In this document: positions 11,325 to 20,102 of the stretch, piece by piece
How the letters are laid out: every line of letters begins with the position of its first letter
Numbering within the stretch: position 1 is the first letter of the stretch
NCBI RefSeq assembly: GCF_002163585.1
Contig: NZ_CP015579.1
Location: 3,162,001-3,226,000 of the forward strand
Reading direction: 5' to 3'
Source: Tatumella citrea
Lineage (GTDB): Bacteria > Pseudomonadota > Gammaproteobacteria > Enterobacterales > Enterobacteriaceae
Length of the DNA: 64,000 bases
Program-made: the position numbers and the translations under genes
The notes under the pieces: model-generated
Told to the model about the DNA's origin: nothing
Databases searched by the model: none
The model's input: only the letters and a program-made list of their open reading frames with translations

Positions 11325-11795
11325 CTACTCACTCTCTGCCGTTTCGAAGCGCAAAGAATCCGGAGGTAATGCCACACTTAAGATTACTGGCTGAAAAGCT
11401 TCTTTATCACCAATCAGGGCTGAGATGCCTTTTGATAAAATGAAGCCTCCAACGCCGCCCAGCAGCGCACCGCTGGCAGAAGCCAGATCAGAATGGAACA
11501 ACGACTGGAACAGACCGGCCACAATAAACAAACCCAGCAATGGCGTCATATAAACCAGTAACGCAGACCCCAGCAGGCTGCTCTCACGAATACCTAATTC
11601 AATACGCTGACCAGGTTGCAACGGCTGTTTACTGGCAATCTGCATAACTTCTGCATCTTCAGGCCCCAGTTTATTCAACAGATGGCTGCCGCAACCTTTA
11701 CGGGCGTTACAGCTGTTGCAGGAGGTTTTTGCTTCGGTATGCAGTGTCGCGATCCCGTTTTCCCAGGAAGTCACGGTTGCCCATTCTCTCATCAT
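11325..11795 (-). CDS. rseC: SoxR-reducing/sigma-E operon membrane protein RseC
   Basis: 156 aa (E. coli 159). Inner membrane protein with an N-terminal cysteine cluster (C26, C29, C35 in TSCNSCNARKGCGSHLL) and two transmembrane segments (about residues 72-95 and 100-120). In E. coli it is linked to keeping SoxR reduced with the Rsx complex and has a minor role in the sigma-E operon. The first or second Met may start the protein. It lies 2 bp downstream of rseB. Confidence 0.94.
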   Translation of the reverse strand: MMREWATVTSWENGIATLHTEAKTSCNSCNARKGCGSHLLNKLGPEDAEVMQIASKQPLQPGQRIELGIRESSLLGSALLVYMTPLLGLFIVAGLFQSLFHSDLASASGALLGGVGGFILSKGISALIGDKEAFQPVILSVALPPDSLRFETAESE

Positions 11796-11797
11796 AA

Positions 11798-12748
11798 TTA
11801 GTTACCTACGTCGACATTATCCGCAATACGCTTTGCAGTGGCTGCAGGCAACTCACCCACAACACTAATTTCCTTATTATTACGTATTTCGACCTGAATC
11901 GTACGTCGTCCAGTGCGCAATGCCTGGTTCAGGCTATCTTTATCAGCATCCGTGACATTAATGGTAAAACTAAATAAACCGTCAGAGTATAGCCTGGTTT
12001 CAAACGCTTTCCCCATCGTAGGAATCTGACGACGGGTTTGTGAAATCATCTGCATTCCGGCCGGGACCCAACCGGGTTTCCAGTTGAAATTCACTTTATC
12101 TCCCGCAGGAAGAGAAAGTACTGGCGGCAGATTAGCGTTTTTCAGTGATTCCATCATATGGCTGACGCCTTCATCTACTGCGAAGCTGATCACCTGATAT
12201 TGTTCGATAGGTTCGCCGTCCTGAGCCAGCAAATCCACGCGTAGCGGCAAAGAAGTATCCACATCCAGCCAGATAACATAGCTGTAGCGGGAACCATCAT
12301 GCGAAACCACACGCACAACATCACACATCTGATCGGCAACACGAGAGCGCCCTACCGGAATAAAATCATAATAGTTTTTCAGCCGGTCAAAATCAGCATA
12401 CAACACCGAAGGTAACCCATCGATGATGTGCTCGCCCGGTAAGGTAAAAGGTTCCAGACCGGCTTCAAAATAGCTGATTTCTTTGCCGCGTTGAATAATT
12501 TCACGCCGCGGGCCATCCATCTGCAGCAATTGTGCATAGGTCTGACCAGAGACAATCGCATGGCGATAGCGTAAGGATTCTATCCCCTGACGGGAGACAT
12601 TAATGTAGGCAAATTCATAATTGAGGGTGGCACTGGCTTTTTCCATCTTTTCCAGCATGACCTCAGACGCAGAATCCTGCGCTGAGGCCACCGATGAAAA
12701 CAGCAGACTACCAGCCAGAGTAGCAATCAGAATAAAAGGTTTTTTCAT
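11798..12748 (-). CDS. rseB: Sigma-E regulatory periplasmic protein RseB
   Basis: 316 aa (E. coli 318). The signal peptide is about 23 residues (LLFSSVASA, then QDSAS). The mature protein follows the MucB/RseB pattern with a lipoprotein-carrier-like N-terminal domain and a smaller C-terminal domain. It binds the periplasmic part of RseA and shields it from DegS until lipopolysaccharide intermediates displace it. Its ATG overlaps the rseA stop codon by one base (TAATG), so the two are co-translated. Confidence 0.96.
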   Translation of the reverse strand: MKKPFILIATLAGSLLFSSVASAQDSASEVMLEKMEKASATLNYEFAYINVSRQGIESLRYRHAIVSGQTYAQLLQMDGPRREIIQRGKEISYFEAGLEPFTLPGEHIIDGLPSVLYADFDRLKNYYDFIPVGRSRVADQMCDVVRVVSHDGSRYSYVIWLDVDTSLPLRVDLLAQDGEPIEQYQVISFAVDEGVSHMMESLKNANLPPVLSLPAGDKVNFNWKPGWVPAGMQMISQTRRQIPTMGKAFETRLYSDGLFSFTINVTDADKDSLNQALRTGRRTIQVEIRNNKEISVVGELPAATAKRIADNVDVGN

Positions 12749-13404
12749 TACTGCTGCTGAATACCCAGAGACTGATTACCCGGCACATTGATCTGAGCCT
12801 GCTCAGGAACACCTGATTCAAACTGATCGTTATTCAGACGACGCTGTAATTCATAGTCCTGGAGCATCGCGTTAACACGGCGACGTTGCTCCTGAACCTG
12901 CTGAGTAGCGTTTCCGGCATCAAAAATGTCAGAAGGCACTCCAAGGCTAACCGGAGATGCTTTACCCATCATTGGCAGAGTATTAAACGCCGGGGTATCC
13001 GAAGTGTCCGCGACATTGCCTGAACCTGTCGGAGAATTACCATAATGCTGTACACCCACGATCACCGCCAGCGAAACACATGCTGCGACACCAACCTGTG
13101 CCAGCTGGGCAGCCCACGGACGTTTTTTGCCAAAAAACGGCATTTTGCTCCAGCGTGAAGGTTCTGGCTGCGCTTCCGGGATAAACGGGGTCACATTACG
13201 GGCAGGTTCCTGCGCGATAGCTTCGGCCACACGGGCAGAAATATCAAAATGAACCACTGTACCAACATCGCCACGTAACGTATCACGAATCAGGTGATAG
13301 CTTGTCCAGCTTTGCTGCAACTCCGGGTCTTTCGCCAACGAAGAAAGCAATGACTGATCTAAGATTTCACCATCCATTAAAGCGGAAAGTTGTTCTTTCT
13401 GCAT
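12748..13404 (-). CDS. rseA: Anti-sigma-E factor RseA
   Basis: 218 aa (E. coli 216). A cytoplasmic N-terminal domain (MQKEQLSALMDGE, SSLAKDPELQQSWTSYHLIR) captures RpoE. A single membrane helix covers about residues 98-118 (LAQVGVAACVSLAVIVGV), followed by a periplasmic domain that binds RseB. Envelope stress triggers its degradation by DegS, RseP and cytoplasmic proteases. It lies 29 bp after rpoE in the same operon. Confidence 0.97.
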   Translation of the reverse strand: MQKEQLSALMDGEILDQSLLSSLAKDPELQQSWTSYHLIRDTLRGDVGTVVHFDISARVAEAIAQEPARNVTPFIPEAQPEPSRWSKMPFFGKKRPWAAQLAQVGVAACVSLAVIVGVQHYGNSPTGSGNVADTSDTPAFNTLPMMGKASPVSLGVPSDIFDAGNATQQVQEQRRRVNAMLQDYELQRRLNNDQFESGVPEQAQINVPGNQSLGIQQQ

Positions 13405-13433
13405 GCCTTTTACCTTTCAAGTAGCCGCCATCA

Positions 13434-14009
13434 CTAACGTTGGATCAGCGGTTGAACTTTGTTATCGATAGCCTCACGGGCCCGGAATATCCGGGAACGC
13501 ACTGTCCCGACCGGACAGTCCATAATCTCGGCAATCTCTTCGTAACTCAAACCATCGAGTTCCCTGAGTGTGATTGCCATCCGTAAGTCCTCAGGTAATG
13601 TTTCTATAGTTTTAAAGACAATTTGTTTCAGTTCTTCTGACAACATTAAGTTCTCAGGGTTCGAAATTTCTTTTAATGCACCCGCACTTTCGAAATTTTC
13701 TGCATCAACCGCGTCCACATCACTGGATGGAGGCCGGCGTCCCTGAGCAACCAGGTAATTTTTCGCTGTGTTTACAGCTATACGGTATAACCACGTATAA
13801 AAAGCACTGTCGCCACGGAAAGACTCGAGGGCACGATAGGCTTTAATAAAAGACTCCTGCACCACGTCCGGCACATCCCCTGACGGTACATAGCGCGACA
13901 CAAGGCTCGCCACTTTATGCTGGTATCTAATCACCAGTAAGTTAAATGACTTTTGATCTCCTTTCTGGACGCGCTCAACAAGAACCTGATCTGTTAACTG
14001 CTCGCTCAT
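13434..14009 (-). CDS. rpoE: RNA polymerase sigma factor RpoE (sigma-E)
   Basis: 191 aa from the ATG at 14009 (MSEQLTDQVLVERVQKGDQK), the E. coli length and start; an upstream in-frame codon would add only MGILPR. Region 2 is SLVSRYVPSGDVPDVVQESF and the region 4 helix-turn-helix is LSYEEIAEIMDCPVGTVRSR. It directs transcription of envelope-stress genes and is held by RseA. A matching sigma-E promoter lies about 75 nt upstream, which gives autoregulation. Confidence 0.97.
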   Translation of the reverse strand: MSEQLTDQVLVERVQKGDQKSFNLLVIRYQHKVASLVSRYVPSGDVPDVVQESFIKAYRALESFRGDSAFYTWLYRIAVNTAKNYLVAQGRRPPSSDVDAVDAENFESAGALKEISNPENLMLSEELKQIVFKTIETLPEDLRMAITLRELDGLSYEEIAEIMDCPVGTVRSRIFRAREAIDNKVQPLIQR

Positions 14010-14089
14010 CCGAGGTAATATCCCCACAAATATGTTCTACATCCAATTAACCACCAGCAACATCTCACATGATCTGAGCAAGCAGTGAC

Positions 14090-14116
14090 TTAGAGTAGAT
14101 ACTTTAAAGAAAGTTC
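14090..14116 (-). promoter_or_regulatory. Sigma-E-dependent promoter of rpoE-rseABC
   Basis: Read on the minus strand: -35 GAACTT (14111-14116), a 16-bp spacer, and -10 TCTAA (14090-14094). This is the sigma-E consensus and corresponds to the autoregulated rpoE promoter of E. coli. Expected transcription start near 14083, leaving a leader of about 75 nt. Confidence 0.8.
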
Positions 14117-14482
14117 AGCGTTTCCCTGTATTCTCCGGGTAACAGCATAATTTAACTGTTTGTAATAACGTCCCGGGCCTTGTGCTATCGATGAACTGCG
14201 TCACTCCTCTCCCGTCCCAAAACGGGCAAAAGGTGATTTAACAGGCAGGTTACCTCATCGAACAAAGCATTTCATCTCTAATTCAAGGTTCTGTTTAGGG
14301 TTTTAATAAAAAATCGCTGCAAAACAGAGATTGTCATATGCTTCTGTCTTTCAGGTAAACCACGCTGCAGTTTTTTTACGAAAAATGAGGGAGATAGTGA
14401 CAATTTTTACCAGATACCTAATCTGGCGGCCGGCACTATTCCGGCAGACCGGCTTTCTGGCAGGAGTCAGGTAACAAGGCTT
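14117..14482. other. Non-coding region where nadB lies in E. coli
   Basis: No open frame of gene size is present between the rpoE promoter and trmN, whereas E. coli has the divergent nadB (L-aspartate oxidase) here. The stretch may hold additional rpoE promoters. Nothing in it resembles a decayed nadB by eye. Confidence 0.5.
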
Positions 14483-15220
14483 TTAGCGCGATAAATAGAA
14501 ACTTCCTGTCAGCTGTCGGTAGTCATCGGAATATCCACCGGAAGACTCACGGATCACCAGACGGTCGTCAACACATTCCCCGGAATTTAATGAAAAAGCC
14601 ACAAATAACCGGTGTGGTTGCCGCCCGGCAAACTCACTAATTCGGCGGCAATGACGCAGGGTCCAGCCATCCTTTTTTGCAAGGGAGATGAACTCCTCCC
14701 CGGCAACCACCGGCAATATCACGCAAAACCAACCATCCGCCGCGAGATGTTGCTGCGCACTTCGCAACAAAGCCTGATGACTCAAAGTCGTTGTGTAACG
14801 TGCGGTTTGTCTGGCGCTACTGCTGCAGTTCACCCCCGGAGAAAAAAACGGAGGATTACTGACTATAACAGTATAACGACGGGAGAACGGAGCCTCCCAG
14901 GTCAGGATATCAGCATGATGAACCTGTATCGCATCTGGCCAGGGTGACTGTGCAATATTTTGCTGTGACTGACTCACCGCCGCTAAATCAATCTCAACTG
15001 CATCAATCTGCGGAACACTGCCTGCCTCATGGATACGCTGCGCCATCATTAAAGAAATCAGGCCACTGCCACTACCAATGTCCAGTAAACGGCCATCAAC
15101 AGGGACTGGCGCTGTAGCACCTAAAATAATACCGTCAGTGCTGACTTTCATGCCACACTGGTCGTGGGCGACAAAAAATTGTCGGAAGGTAAAACCATTT
15201 TTCTTAAAACTCTGTGACAC
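14483..15220 (-). CDS. trmN: tRNA1(Val) (adenine(37)-N6)-methyltransferase
   Basis: 245 aa, the length of E. coli YfiC/TrmN6. It methylates N6 of A37 in tRNA1(Val). The SAM-binding motif I is LLDIGSGSGLIS (residues 45-56), with acidic VEID after strand 2. The N6-adenine catalytic motif is NPPFF at residues 122-126. The N-terminal FTFRQFFVAHDQCGMKVSTD is diagnostic of the family. It is divergent from srmB, as in E. coli. Confidence 0.94.
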   Translation of the reverse strand: MSQSFKKNGFTFRQFFVAHDQCGMKVSTDGIILGATAPVPVDGRLLDIGSGSGLISLMMAQRIHEAGSVPQIDAVEIDLAAVSQSQQNIAQSPWPDAIQVHHADILTWEAPFSRRYTVIVSNPPFFSPGVNCSSSARQTARYTTTLSHQALLRSAQQHLAADGWFCVILPVVAGEEFISLAKKDGWTLRHCRRISEFAGRQPHRLFVAFSLNSGECVDDRLVIRESSGGYSDDYRQLTGSFYLSR

Positions 15221-15397
15221 GGCAATCTTTCCTGTCCTGCATTACCAATACAGGGTCAGTCACCCTGTTCAGGGAGTGTAACCGCCTGACAGAAAAATTA
15301 CCGTGAAAAATCGCCGTCTTCGGGAATTTTACCGTCAGAAATGCCCTTCTGCGGTCAACAGACGCAGACAACAGATGAAGAATGCGTCTGAAGTGTC

Positions 15398-15403
15398 TAT
15401 AAT
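15398..15403 (+). promoter_or_regulatory. -10 box of the srmB promoter
   Basis: A consensus TATAAT 25 bp before the srmB start codon. The expected start site is near 15410. The -35 region is weak (TGAAGA at 15376-15381, 16-bp spacer). Confidence 0.55.
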
Positions 15404-15427
15404 CAGCGCCCCAAACAGAGGTAGACC

Positions 15428-16774
15428 ATGACTGTAACCACATTTTCCGAACTTGAATTAGATGAAAGCCTGCTGAATGCTCTGCAGGATAAAAACTACG
15501 AGCGCCCTACTGCAATTCAGGCAGAGGCAATTCCTCCTGCGCTGGAAGGCCGTGACGTCCTGGGTTCGGCGCCCACAGGGACCGGAAAAACAGCGGCCTA
15601 CTTACTGCCGGTTTTACAACATTTACTCGATTTCCCGCGTAAAAAATCCGGACCACCGCGGATTTTAATCCTGACTCCAACCCGTGAACTGGCAATGCAG
15701 GTAGCGGAACAGGCGCGTGAGTTGGCGAAATATACCCACCTGGATATTTCGACGATTACCGGCGGTGTGGCTTATATGAACCACGCCGAAGTATTCAGCA
15801 CCAATCAGGATGTTGTGGTCGCGACTACCGGTCGGTTGCTGCAATATATTAAAGAAGAAAACTTTGACTGCCGCGCGGTTGAAACCCTAATTCTTGATGA
15901 AGCAGATCGGATGCTGGACATGGGGTTTGCTCAGGATATTGAAACCATTGCCGGGGAAACCCGCTGGCGTAAACAGACATTGTTATTCTCTGCCACGCTG
16001 GAAGGCGAACATATTGAAGATTTCGCAGATCGTCTGTTGAATGACCCGGTCACTGTTGAGGCGGAGCCAAGTCGTCGCGAGCGCAAAAAAATCCAGCAAT
16101 GGTATTACCGCGCCGATGACCTGGAACATAAAACCCGGTTGCTGATTCATCTGTTAAATCAGCCGGACGCCAGCCGTACTATCGTTTTTGTTCGCAAGCG
16201 TGAACGGTTACACGAAGTTGCGGAATGGTTGCGTCAGGCCGATATACGTTGCAGCTACCTTGAAGGTGAAATGGTTCAGGCAAAACGTACTGAAGCCATC
16301 AAGCGCCTGACCGAAGGTCGTGTGAACGTGCTGGTAGCGACTGATGTTGCGGCTCGTGGCATTGATATCGATGATGTCACTCTGGTTATCAACTTTGATT
16401 TGCCACGCACGGCTGATATTTATCTGCACCGGATCGGCAGGACTGGCCGCGCCGGTAAAAAAGGCACTGCACTTTCTCTGGTTGAAGCACATGACAATGA
16501 GTTGCTGATTAAAATTGGTCGCTACCTGAATGAACCACTGAAAATCAGAACTATCGAGGATCTACGGCCAAAAACCCGGGCGCCTTCTGCTACGGGGCCG
16601 AAGAAGCCGTCGAAAAAACAGCTGGAAAAACGTAAACAGAAGAAAAACGAAGAAGCACAAAAACCAAGAGTTAAAGTGCGCCATCGTGACAGCAAAAATA
16701 TCGGAAAACGCCGTAAGCCAGCAGCATCTTCAGCCGGTTTGGCCTCCGGAACGACGGAAGAGTCTGCAGAGTAA
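15428..16774 (+). CDS. srmB: DEAD-box ATP-dependent RNA helicase SrmB
   Basis: 448 aa (E. coli 444). Helicase acting early in 50S subunit assembly. Motifs in order: the Q-motif region (TTFSELELDESLLNAL, RPTAIQ), Walker A SAPTGTGKT (residues 47-55), LDEADRMLD, SAT (LFSATLEG), ARGIDIDD and HRIGRTGRAG. After the helicase core, from about residue 385, there is a Lys/Arg-rich tail that should bind RNA. A clear terminator follows. Confidence 0.97.
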   Translation: MTVTTFSELELDESLLNALQDKNYERPTAIQAEAIPPALEGRDVLGSAPTGTGKTAAYLLPVLQHLLDFPRKKSGPPRILILTPTRELAMQVAEQARELAKYTHLDISTITGGVAYMNHAEVFSTNQDVVVATTGRLLQYIKEENFDCRAVETLILDEADRMLDMGFAQDIETIAGETRWRKQTLLFSATLEGEHIEDFADRLLNDPVTVEAEPSRRERKKIQQWYYRADDLEHKTRLLIHLLNQPDASRTIVFVRKRERLHEVAEWLRQADIRCSYLEGEMVQAKRTEAIKRLTEGRVNVLVATDVAARGIDIDDVTLVINFDLPRTADIYLHRIGRTGRAGKKGTALSLVEAHDNELLIKIGRYLNEPLKIRTIEDLRPKTRAPSATGPKKPSKKQLEKRKQKKNEEAQKPRVKVRHRDSKNIGKRRKPAASSAGLASGTTEESAE

Positions 16775-16828
16775 AATTAACCAGCTGTACTATTTACCGG
16801 TTACAATTTCACCGGTTGTAATATTAAG

Positions 16829-16852
16829 TCGCCCGCGCCGGGCGATTTTTTT
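16829..16852 (+). terminator. srmB intrinsic terminator
   Basis: TCGCCCG-CGC-CGGGCGA (7-bp stem, 3-nt loop) followed directly by seven T residues. Confidence 0.9.
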
Positions 16853-16959
16853 GTTTTCATTTCTGCTTATTTGTCGCTTTATCACCGGATGCAGTCAGAC
16901 CGACGATTAAAACCACCCGGTCCATTTTACTGCTTTATAATTAATGAGTTAACAATAAC

Positions 16960-16980
16960 AAAAAAGGCGCTTAAGCGCCA
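16960..16980 (-). terminator. grcA intrinsic terminator
   Basis: On the minus strand the palindrome GGCGCTTAAGCGCC (16966-16979) is followed by six T residues. It lies 20 nt after the grcA stop codon. Confidence 0.9.
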
Positions 16981-16999
16981 TTTTCAGACCAGAAACCCG

Positions 17000-17383
17000 T
17001 TACAGGCTTTCGGTAAATGTACGGGTGATGACGTCACGCTGCTGTTCCGGGGTCAGAGAGTTAAACCGTACCGCATAGCCTGAAACCCTGATGGTCAGTT
17101 GCGGATATTTTTCCGGATGTTTTACTGCGTCTTCCAGTGTTTCACGACGTAGTACATTGACGTTAAGATGCTGACCACCCTCTACCCGAACCTGTGGTTT
17201 CATTTCCAGCGGGATCTGACGATATTCAATTTCGCCGAGTTCCCGGAGTGGGACTAGCTGGTCTGGCTGGTAATCCCCTTTTGCACACAGGCAGCGTGCT
17301 TCTGCATTTTCTTCATCCAGTAACCAGAAAGAGTTAAGCAATGCATTATTGCTGGATTTAGTGATTTGAATTCCGTTAATCAT
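17000..17383 (-). CDS. grcA: Autonomous glycyl radical cofactor GrcA
   Basis: 127 aa from [10 protein letters not shown], the E. coli length; the longer frame upstream is not coding. GrcA replaces the oxygen-damaged C-terminal part of pyruvate formate-lyase and restores its activity. The C-terminal half is nearly identical to [22 protein letters not shown], then the glycyl radical site G102 in RVSGYAVRF. An FNR-type site sits at the right distance upstream. Confidence 0.97.
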   Translation of the reverse strand: MINGIQITKSSNNALLNSFWLLDEENAEARCLCAKGDYQPDQLVPLRELGEIEYRQIPLEMKPQVRVEGGQHLNVNVLRRETLEDAVKHPEKYPQLTIRVSGYAVRFNSLTPEQQRDVITRTFTESL

Positions 17384-17446
17384 AGGTTGCCTCCGGGGCT
17401 GATACTGTCTAAGCAAAGATTTTGTCTGGATCAACTTCATCATCAT

Positions 17447-17488
17447 TGTATAACTAATGAGCAGACTCACTTCCTTGACCTTTATCAA
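17447..17488 (-). promoter_or_regulatory. grcA promoter with an FNR site
   Basis: TTGAC-CTTT-ATCAA at 17475-17488 is one base from the FNR consensus TTGAT-N4-ATCAA. On the minus strand, TATACA (17447-17452) can serve as -10, giving a start near 17440. The FNR site would then be centred at about -41.5, the class II activator position. In E. coli grcA (yfiD) is also FNR-activated in low oxygen. Confidence 0.7.
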
Positions 17489-17642
17489 TAAACGGTCACC
17501 GGCTCTGACATACAAAAAACAAGCTATTGATATTAAATATATTTTCAAATAAATATAATATGTAACTTTTCAAATTATTTTTAAGCCTTTACCCGGAAGA
17601 TAAAATCATTAAGCTGACCGGCATGATATTCAGGAGGGAATA

Positions 17643-18317
17643 ATGACAACTTTAACATGGCATGACGTACTGGCCCCCGAAAAGCAACAGGACTACTTTA
17701 TTCAAACCCTGCAAAGCGTTGAGCAACGCCGCAGAGAAGGAGTCACCGTATACCCTCCGCAAAAGGATGTTTTTAATGCCTTTCGGTTAACTGAACTGCA
17801 CCAGGTTAAGGTAGTTATTCTTGGACAAGACCCGTATCACGGTCCGGGCCAGGCGCATGGTCTGGCTTTTTCGGTGCTACCCGGCGTGGCAATACCTCCT
17901 TCATTACTGAACATGTACAAAGAGCTGGAGCAGGATATTGCAGGATTTACCCGGCCTAATCACGGTTATCTGGCCAGTTGGGCAACTCAGGGGGTACTGC
18001 TGTTAAATACTGTATTAACCGTTGAAGCAGGCAAAGCGCACTCTCACGCCAGACTGGGCTGGGAACAATTCACGGATACCGTCATTTCGCTGATCAATCA
18101 GCACAGGGAGGGAGTGGTATTTCTGTTATGGGGTGCTCATGCCCAGAAGAAAGGCGCAATTATCGACAGACAACGACACCATGTTTTGCAGGCGCCACAT
18201 CCGTCACCATTGTCGGCTCATCGCGGATTTTTTGGCAGCAAACCTTTTTCTTCAGCTAATGCTCTGTTACAGCAGTCCGGCCGGGACCCTATAGACTGGA
18301 TGCCGATACTACCATAA
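17643..18317 (+). CDS. ung: Uracil-DNA glycosylase
   Basis: 224 aa (E. coli 229). It excises uracil from DNA in base excision repair. The water-activating loop [16 protein letters not shown] carries D63; the minor-groove loop [13 protein letters not shown] carries H186. A ribosome binding site AGGAGG lies 6 nt before the ATG. It is convergent with grpE across a hairpin-rich gap. Confidence 0.97.
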   Translation: MTTLTWHDVLAPEKQQDYFIQTLQSVEQRRREGVTVYPPQKDVFNAFRLTELHQVKVVILGQDPYHGPGQAHGLAFSVLPGVAIPPSLLNMYKELEQDIAGFTRPNHGYLASWATQGVLLLNTVLTVEAGKAHSHARLGWEQFTDTVISLINQHREGVVFLLWGAHAQKKGAIIDRQRHHVLQAPHPSPLSAHRGFFGSKPFSSANALLQQSGRDPIDWMPILP

Positions 18318-18323
18318 ACAGGT

Positions 18324-18431
18324 AATCGTCTGGCCGGCAGACCCGGACAGACGATTCAGCATCTGCGGACAATCCATGAGCAAGATCGTGGATTGCCCCG
18401 TCAGCTCGCCTGCAGTAAATTCTGCAGGCGA
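18324..18431. terminator. Hairpin cluster between convergent ung and grpE
   Basis: Three inverted repeats occupy the gap. AATCGTCTG (18324-18332) pairs with CAGACGATT (18348-18356). CAATCCA pairs with TGGATTG around 18371-18395. TCGCCTGCAG (18406-18415) pairs with CTGCAGGCGA (18422-18431), a perfect 10-bp stem. None has a classical T-run, so they may act together as bidirectional, partly Rho-dependent ends or protect the 3' ends of the mRNAs. Confidence 0.5.
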
Positions 18432-18434
18432 AAA

Positions 18435-19019
18435 TTATGCCTTAGCTTTGGACACCGCAACCATCGCCGGACGTAGCAGACGGCCATTCAGGGTGTAACC
18501 ATTTTGCATCACCATCAGCACGTGGTTTGGCGCGACTTCATCAGATTCAACCATTGACATCGCCTGATGAACATCCGGGTTGAAAGGTACGTGGGTTTCA
18601 CCTACCACTTCCACACCAAATTTACGCACTGCACCTAACAACGATTTCAGGGTCAGTTCGATCCCTTCGATCATTGAAGCCAGCTCACTGTTACTTTTAT
18701 CAGCAACCTGCAGTGCACGTTCCAGGCTATCAATCACTGGCAATAATTCGTTAGAAAATTTTTCCAGCGCAAATTTATGTGCTTTCTCGACATCCAGTTC
18801 GGTGCGACGGCGAATATTTTCAATTTCAGCCTGTGCACGTAACTGCGCATCACGCACACCGTTACTCAGTTTCGCCAGTTCGGCTTCCAGCTGAGCAATA
18901 CGCTCATCGCGTGGATCTTTAGTCCCGGAAGTGTCTGCATTTTCAGCCGCAGTCTGTTGTTCTGCCGCCTGCTCTTCTGAAAATTGCTCGTTAGGGTTAT
19001 TCTGTTCTTTACTGCTCAT
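18435..19019 (-). CDS. grpE: Nucleotide exchange factor GrpE
   Basis: 194 aa from [12 protein letters not shown], matching the E. coli start; the upstream in-frame codons are not needed. GrpE releases ADP from DnaK. An acidic disordered N-terminus is followed by a long coiled coil (about residues 50-95, ending [20 protein letters not shown]) and a C-terminal beta domain with [10 protein letters not shown] and [16 protein letters not shown] textbook heat-shock promoter precedes it. Confidence 0.97.
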   Translation of the reverse strand: MSSKEQNNPNEQFSEEQAAEQQTAAENADTSGTKDPRDERIAQLEAELAKLSNGVRDAQLRAQAEIENIRRRTELDVEKAHKFALEKFSNELLPVIDSLERALQVADKSNSELASMIEGIELTLKSLLGAVRKFGVEVVGETHVPFNPDVHQAMSMVESDEVAPNHVLMVMQNGYTLNGRLLRPAMVAVSKAKA

Positions 19020-19064
19020 GAAAATCTCCGCGTTTTCCATATTCATTTCGCCGTTGGGCTTATT

Positions 19065-19090
19065 ATGGGGATCAAAATTACGGATTCAAG
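19065..19090 (-). promoter_or_regulatory. Sigma-32 heat-shock promoter of grpE
   Basis: Minus strand: -35 CTTGAA (19085-19090), a 14-bp spacer, and -10 CCCCAT (19065-19070). Both hexamers match the sigma-32 consensus. Expected start near 19057, leaving a leader of about 38 nt. Confidence 0.88.
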
Positions 19091-19138
19091 GGACTGTGTA
19101 ATATTGACTGGTGTTTTGGCTGGAGGAATTGCCTGCAA

Positions 19139-20017
19139 ATGAACAAAATTTTTAAATGTATCGGAATTGTCGGCCACCCGCGCCACCCGAATGCCCTCGC
19201 CACTCATGAAATGTTGTGCCACTGGCTGACCGGTGAAGGCTATCAGGTGATAGTTGAAGAACAAATTGCCAATGAACTCCATTTGCAGCAGGTAAACACC
19301 GGCACATTAGCAGAAATTGGCCAGCAGGCTGACCTGGCAGTGGTCATCGGTGGTGACGGTAATATGCTGGGCGCAGCCAGAATTCTCTCCCGCTACGATA
19401 TTAAAGTTATCGGTGTTAACCGCGGCAATCTTGGATTTCTGACAGATCTGGACCCTGAGAATGCCCGTCAGCAACTGGCTGAAGTCCTTGATGGCCATTA
19501 TTTCACTGAGCAACGCTTTTTGCTGGAAGCGAAAGTTGCACTACCTCAGGGATCGCCCCGGATTGCCACAGCCATCAATGAAATAGTGCTGCATCCCGGG
19601 AAAGTAGCCCATATGATTGAATTCGAAGTATATATCGATAACAACTTTGCTTTCTCTCAGCGCTCTGACGGGTTAATTATTGCCACCCCAACCGGTTCAA
19701 CCGCTTACTCACTCTCAGCCGGCGGCCCGATTCTGACACCAGGCCTCGAAGCTATCAGCTTAGTCCCGATGTTTCCTCATACACTGTCAGCAAGGCCTCT
19801 GGTTATAAACAGCAGCAGTGAAATCCACCTGCGTTTCTCATCATTGCGCAGTGATCTGGAAATCAGTTGTGACAGCCAGATTGCGTTGCCGATTCAGGAG
19901 GGGGAAGAAGTACTGATCAAACGCAGCCCACAGCACCTGGACCTGATACATCCAAAAAATTACAATTATTTTAATACGTTAAGCACGAAACTCGGCTGGT
20001 CTAAAAAATTATTTTAA
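19139..20017 (+). CDS. nadK: NAD kinase
   Basis: 292 aa, the E. coli length. It phosphorylates NAD+ to NADP+. The GGDG motif is at residues 71-74 ([12 protein letters not shown]), followed by [10 protein letters not shown] and the conserved glycine-rich loop [15 protein letters not shown]. It is divergent from grpE across a 119-bp gap holding the sigma-32 promoter. Confidence 0.97.
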   Translation: MNKIFKCIGIVGHPRHPNALATHEMLCHWLTGEGYQVIVEEQIANELHLQQVNTGTLAEIGQQADLAVVIGGDGNMLGAARILSRYDIKVIGVNRGNLGFLTDLDPENARQQLAEVLDGHYFTEQRFLLEAKVALPQGSPRIATAINEIVLHPGKVAHMIEFEVYIDNNFAFSQRSDGLIIATPTGSTAYSLSAGGPILTPGLEAISLVPMFPHTLSARPLVINSSSEIHLRFSSLRSDLEISCDSQIALPIQEGEEVLIKRSPQHLDLIHPKNYNYFNTLSTKLGWSKKLF

Positions 20018-20034
20018 AAATGTGCCGGCCCCTC

Positions 20035-20078
20035 TTTACTGTGTAAAAAAGCGGATTATACTGTATAAAAAAACAGTC
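20035..20078 (+). promoter_or_regulatory. recN promoter covered by a LexA (SOS) box
   Basis: -35 TTTACT (20035-20040), a 16-bp spacer and -10 TATACT (20057-20062). A LexA box TACTGTATAAAAAAACAGTC (20059-20078; CTG-N10-CAG) overlaps the -10. A second, poorer half-match TACTGTG lies at the -35. LexA would block polymerase here until SOS induction, as at E. coli recN. Confidence 0.85.
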
Positions 20079-20102
20079 ATGTTTTTCTATACAGGTGATA
20101 TT

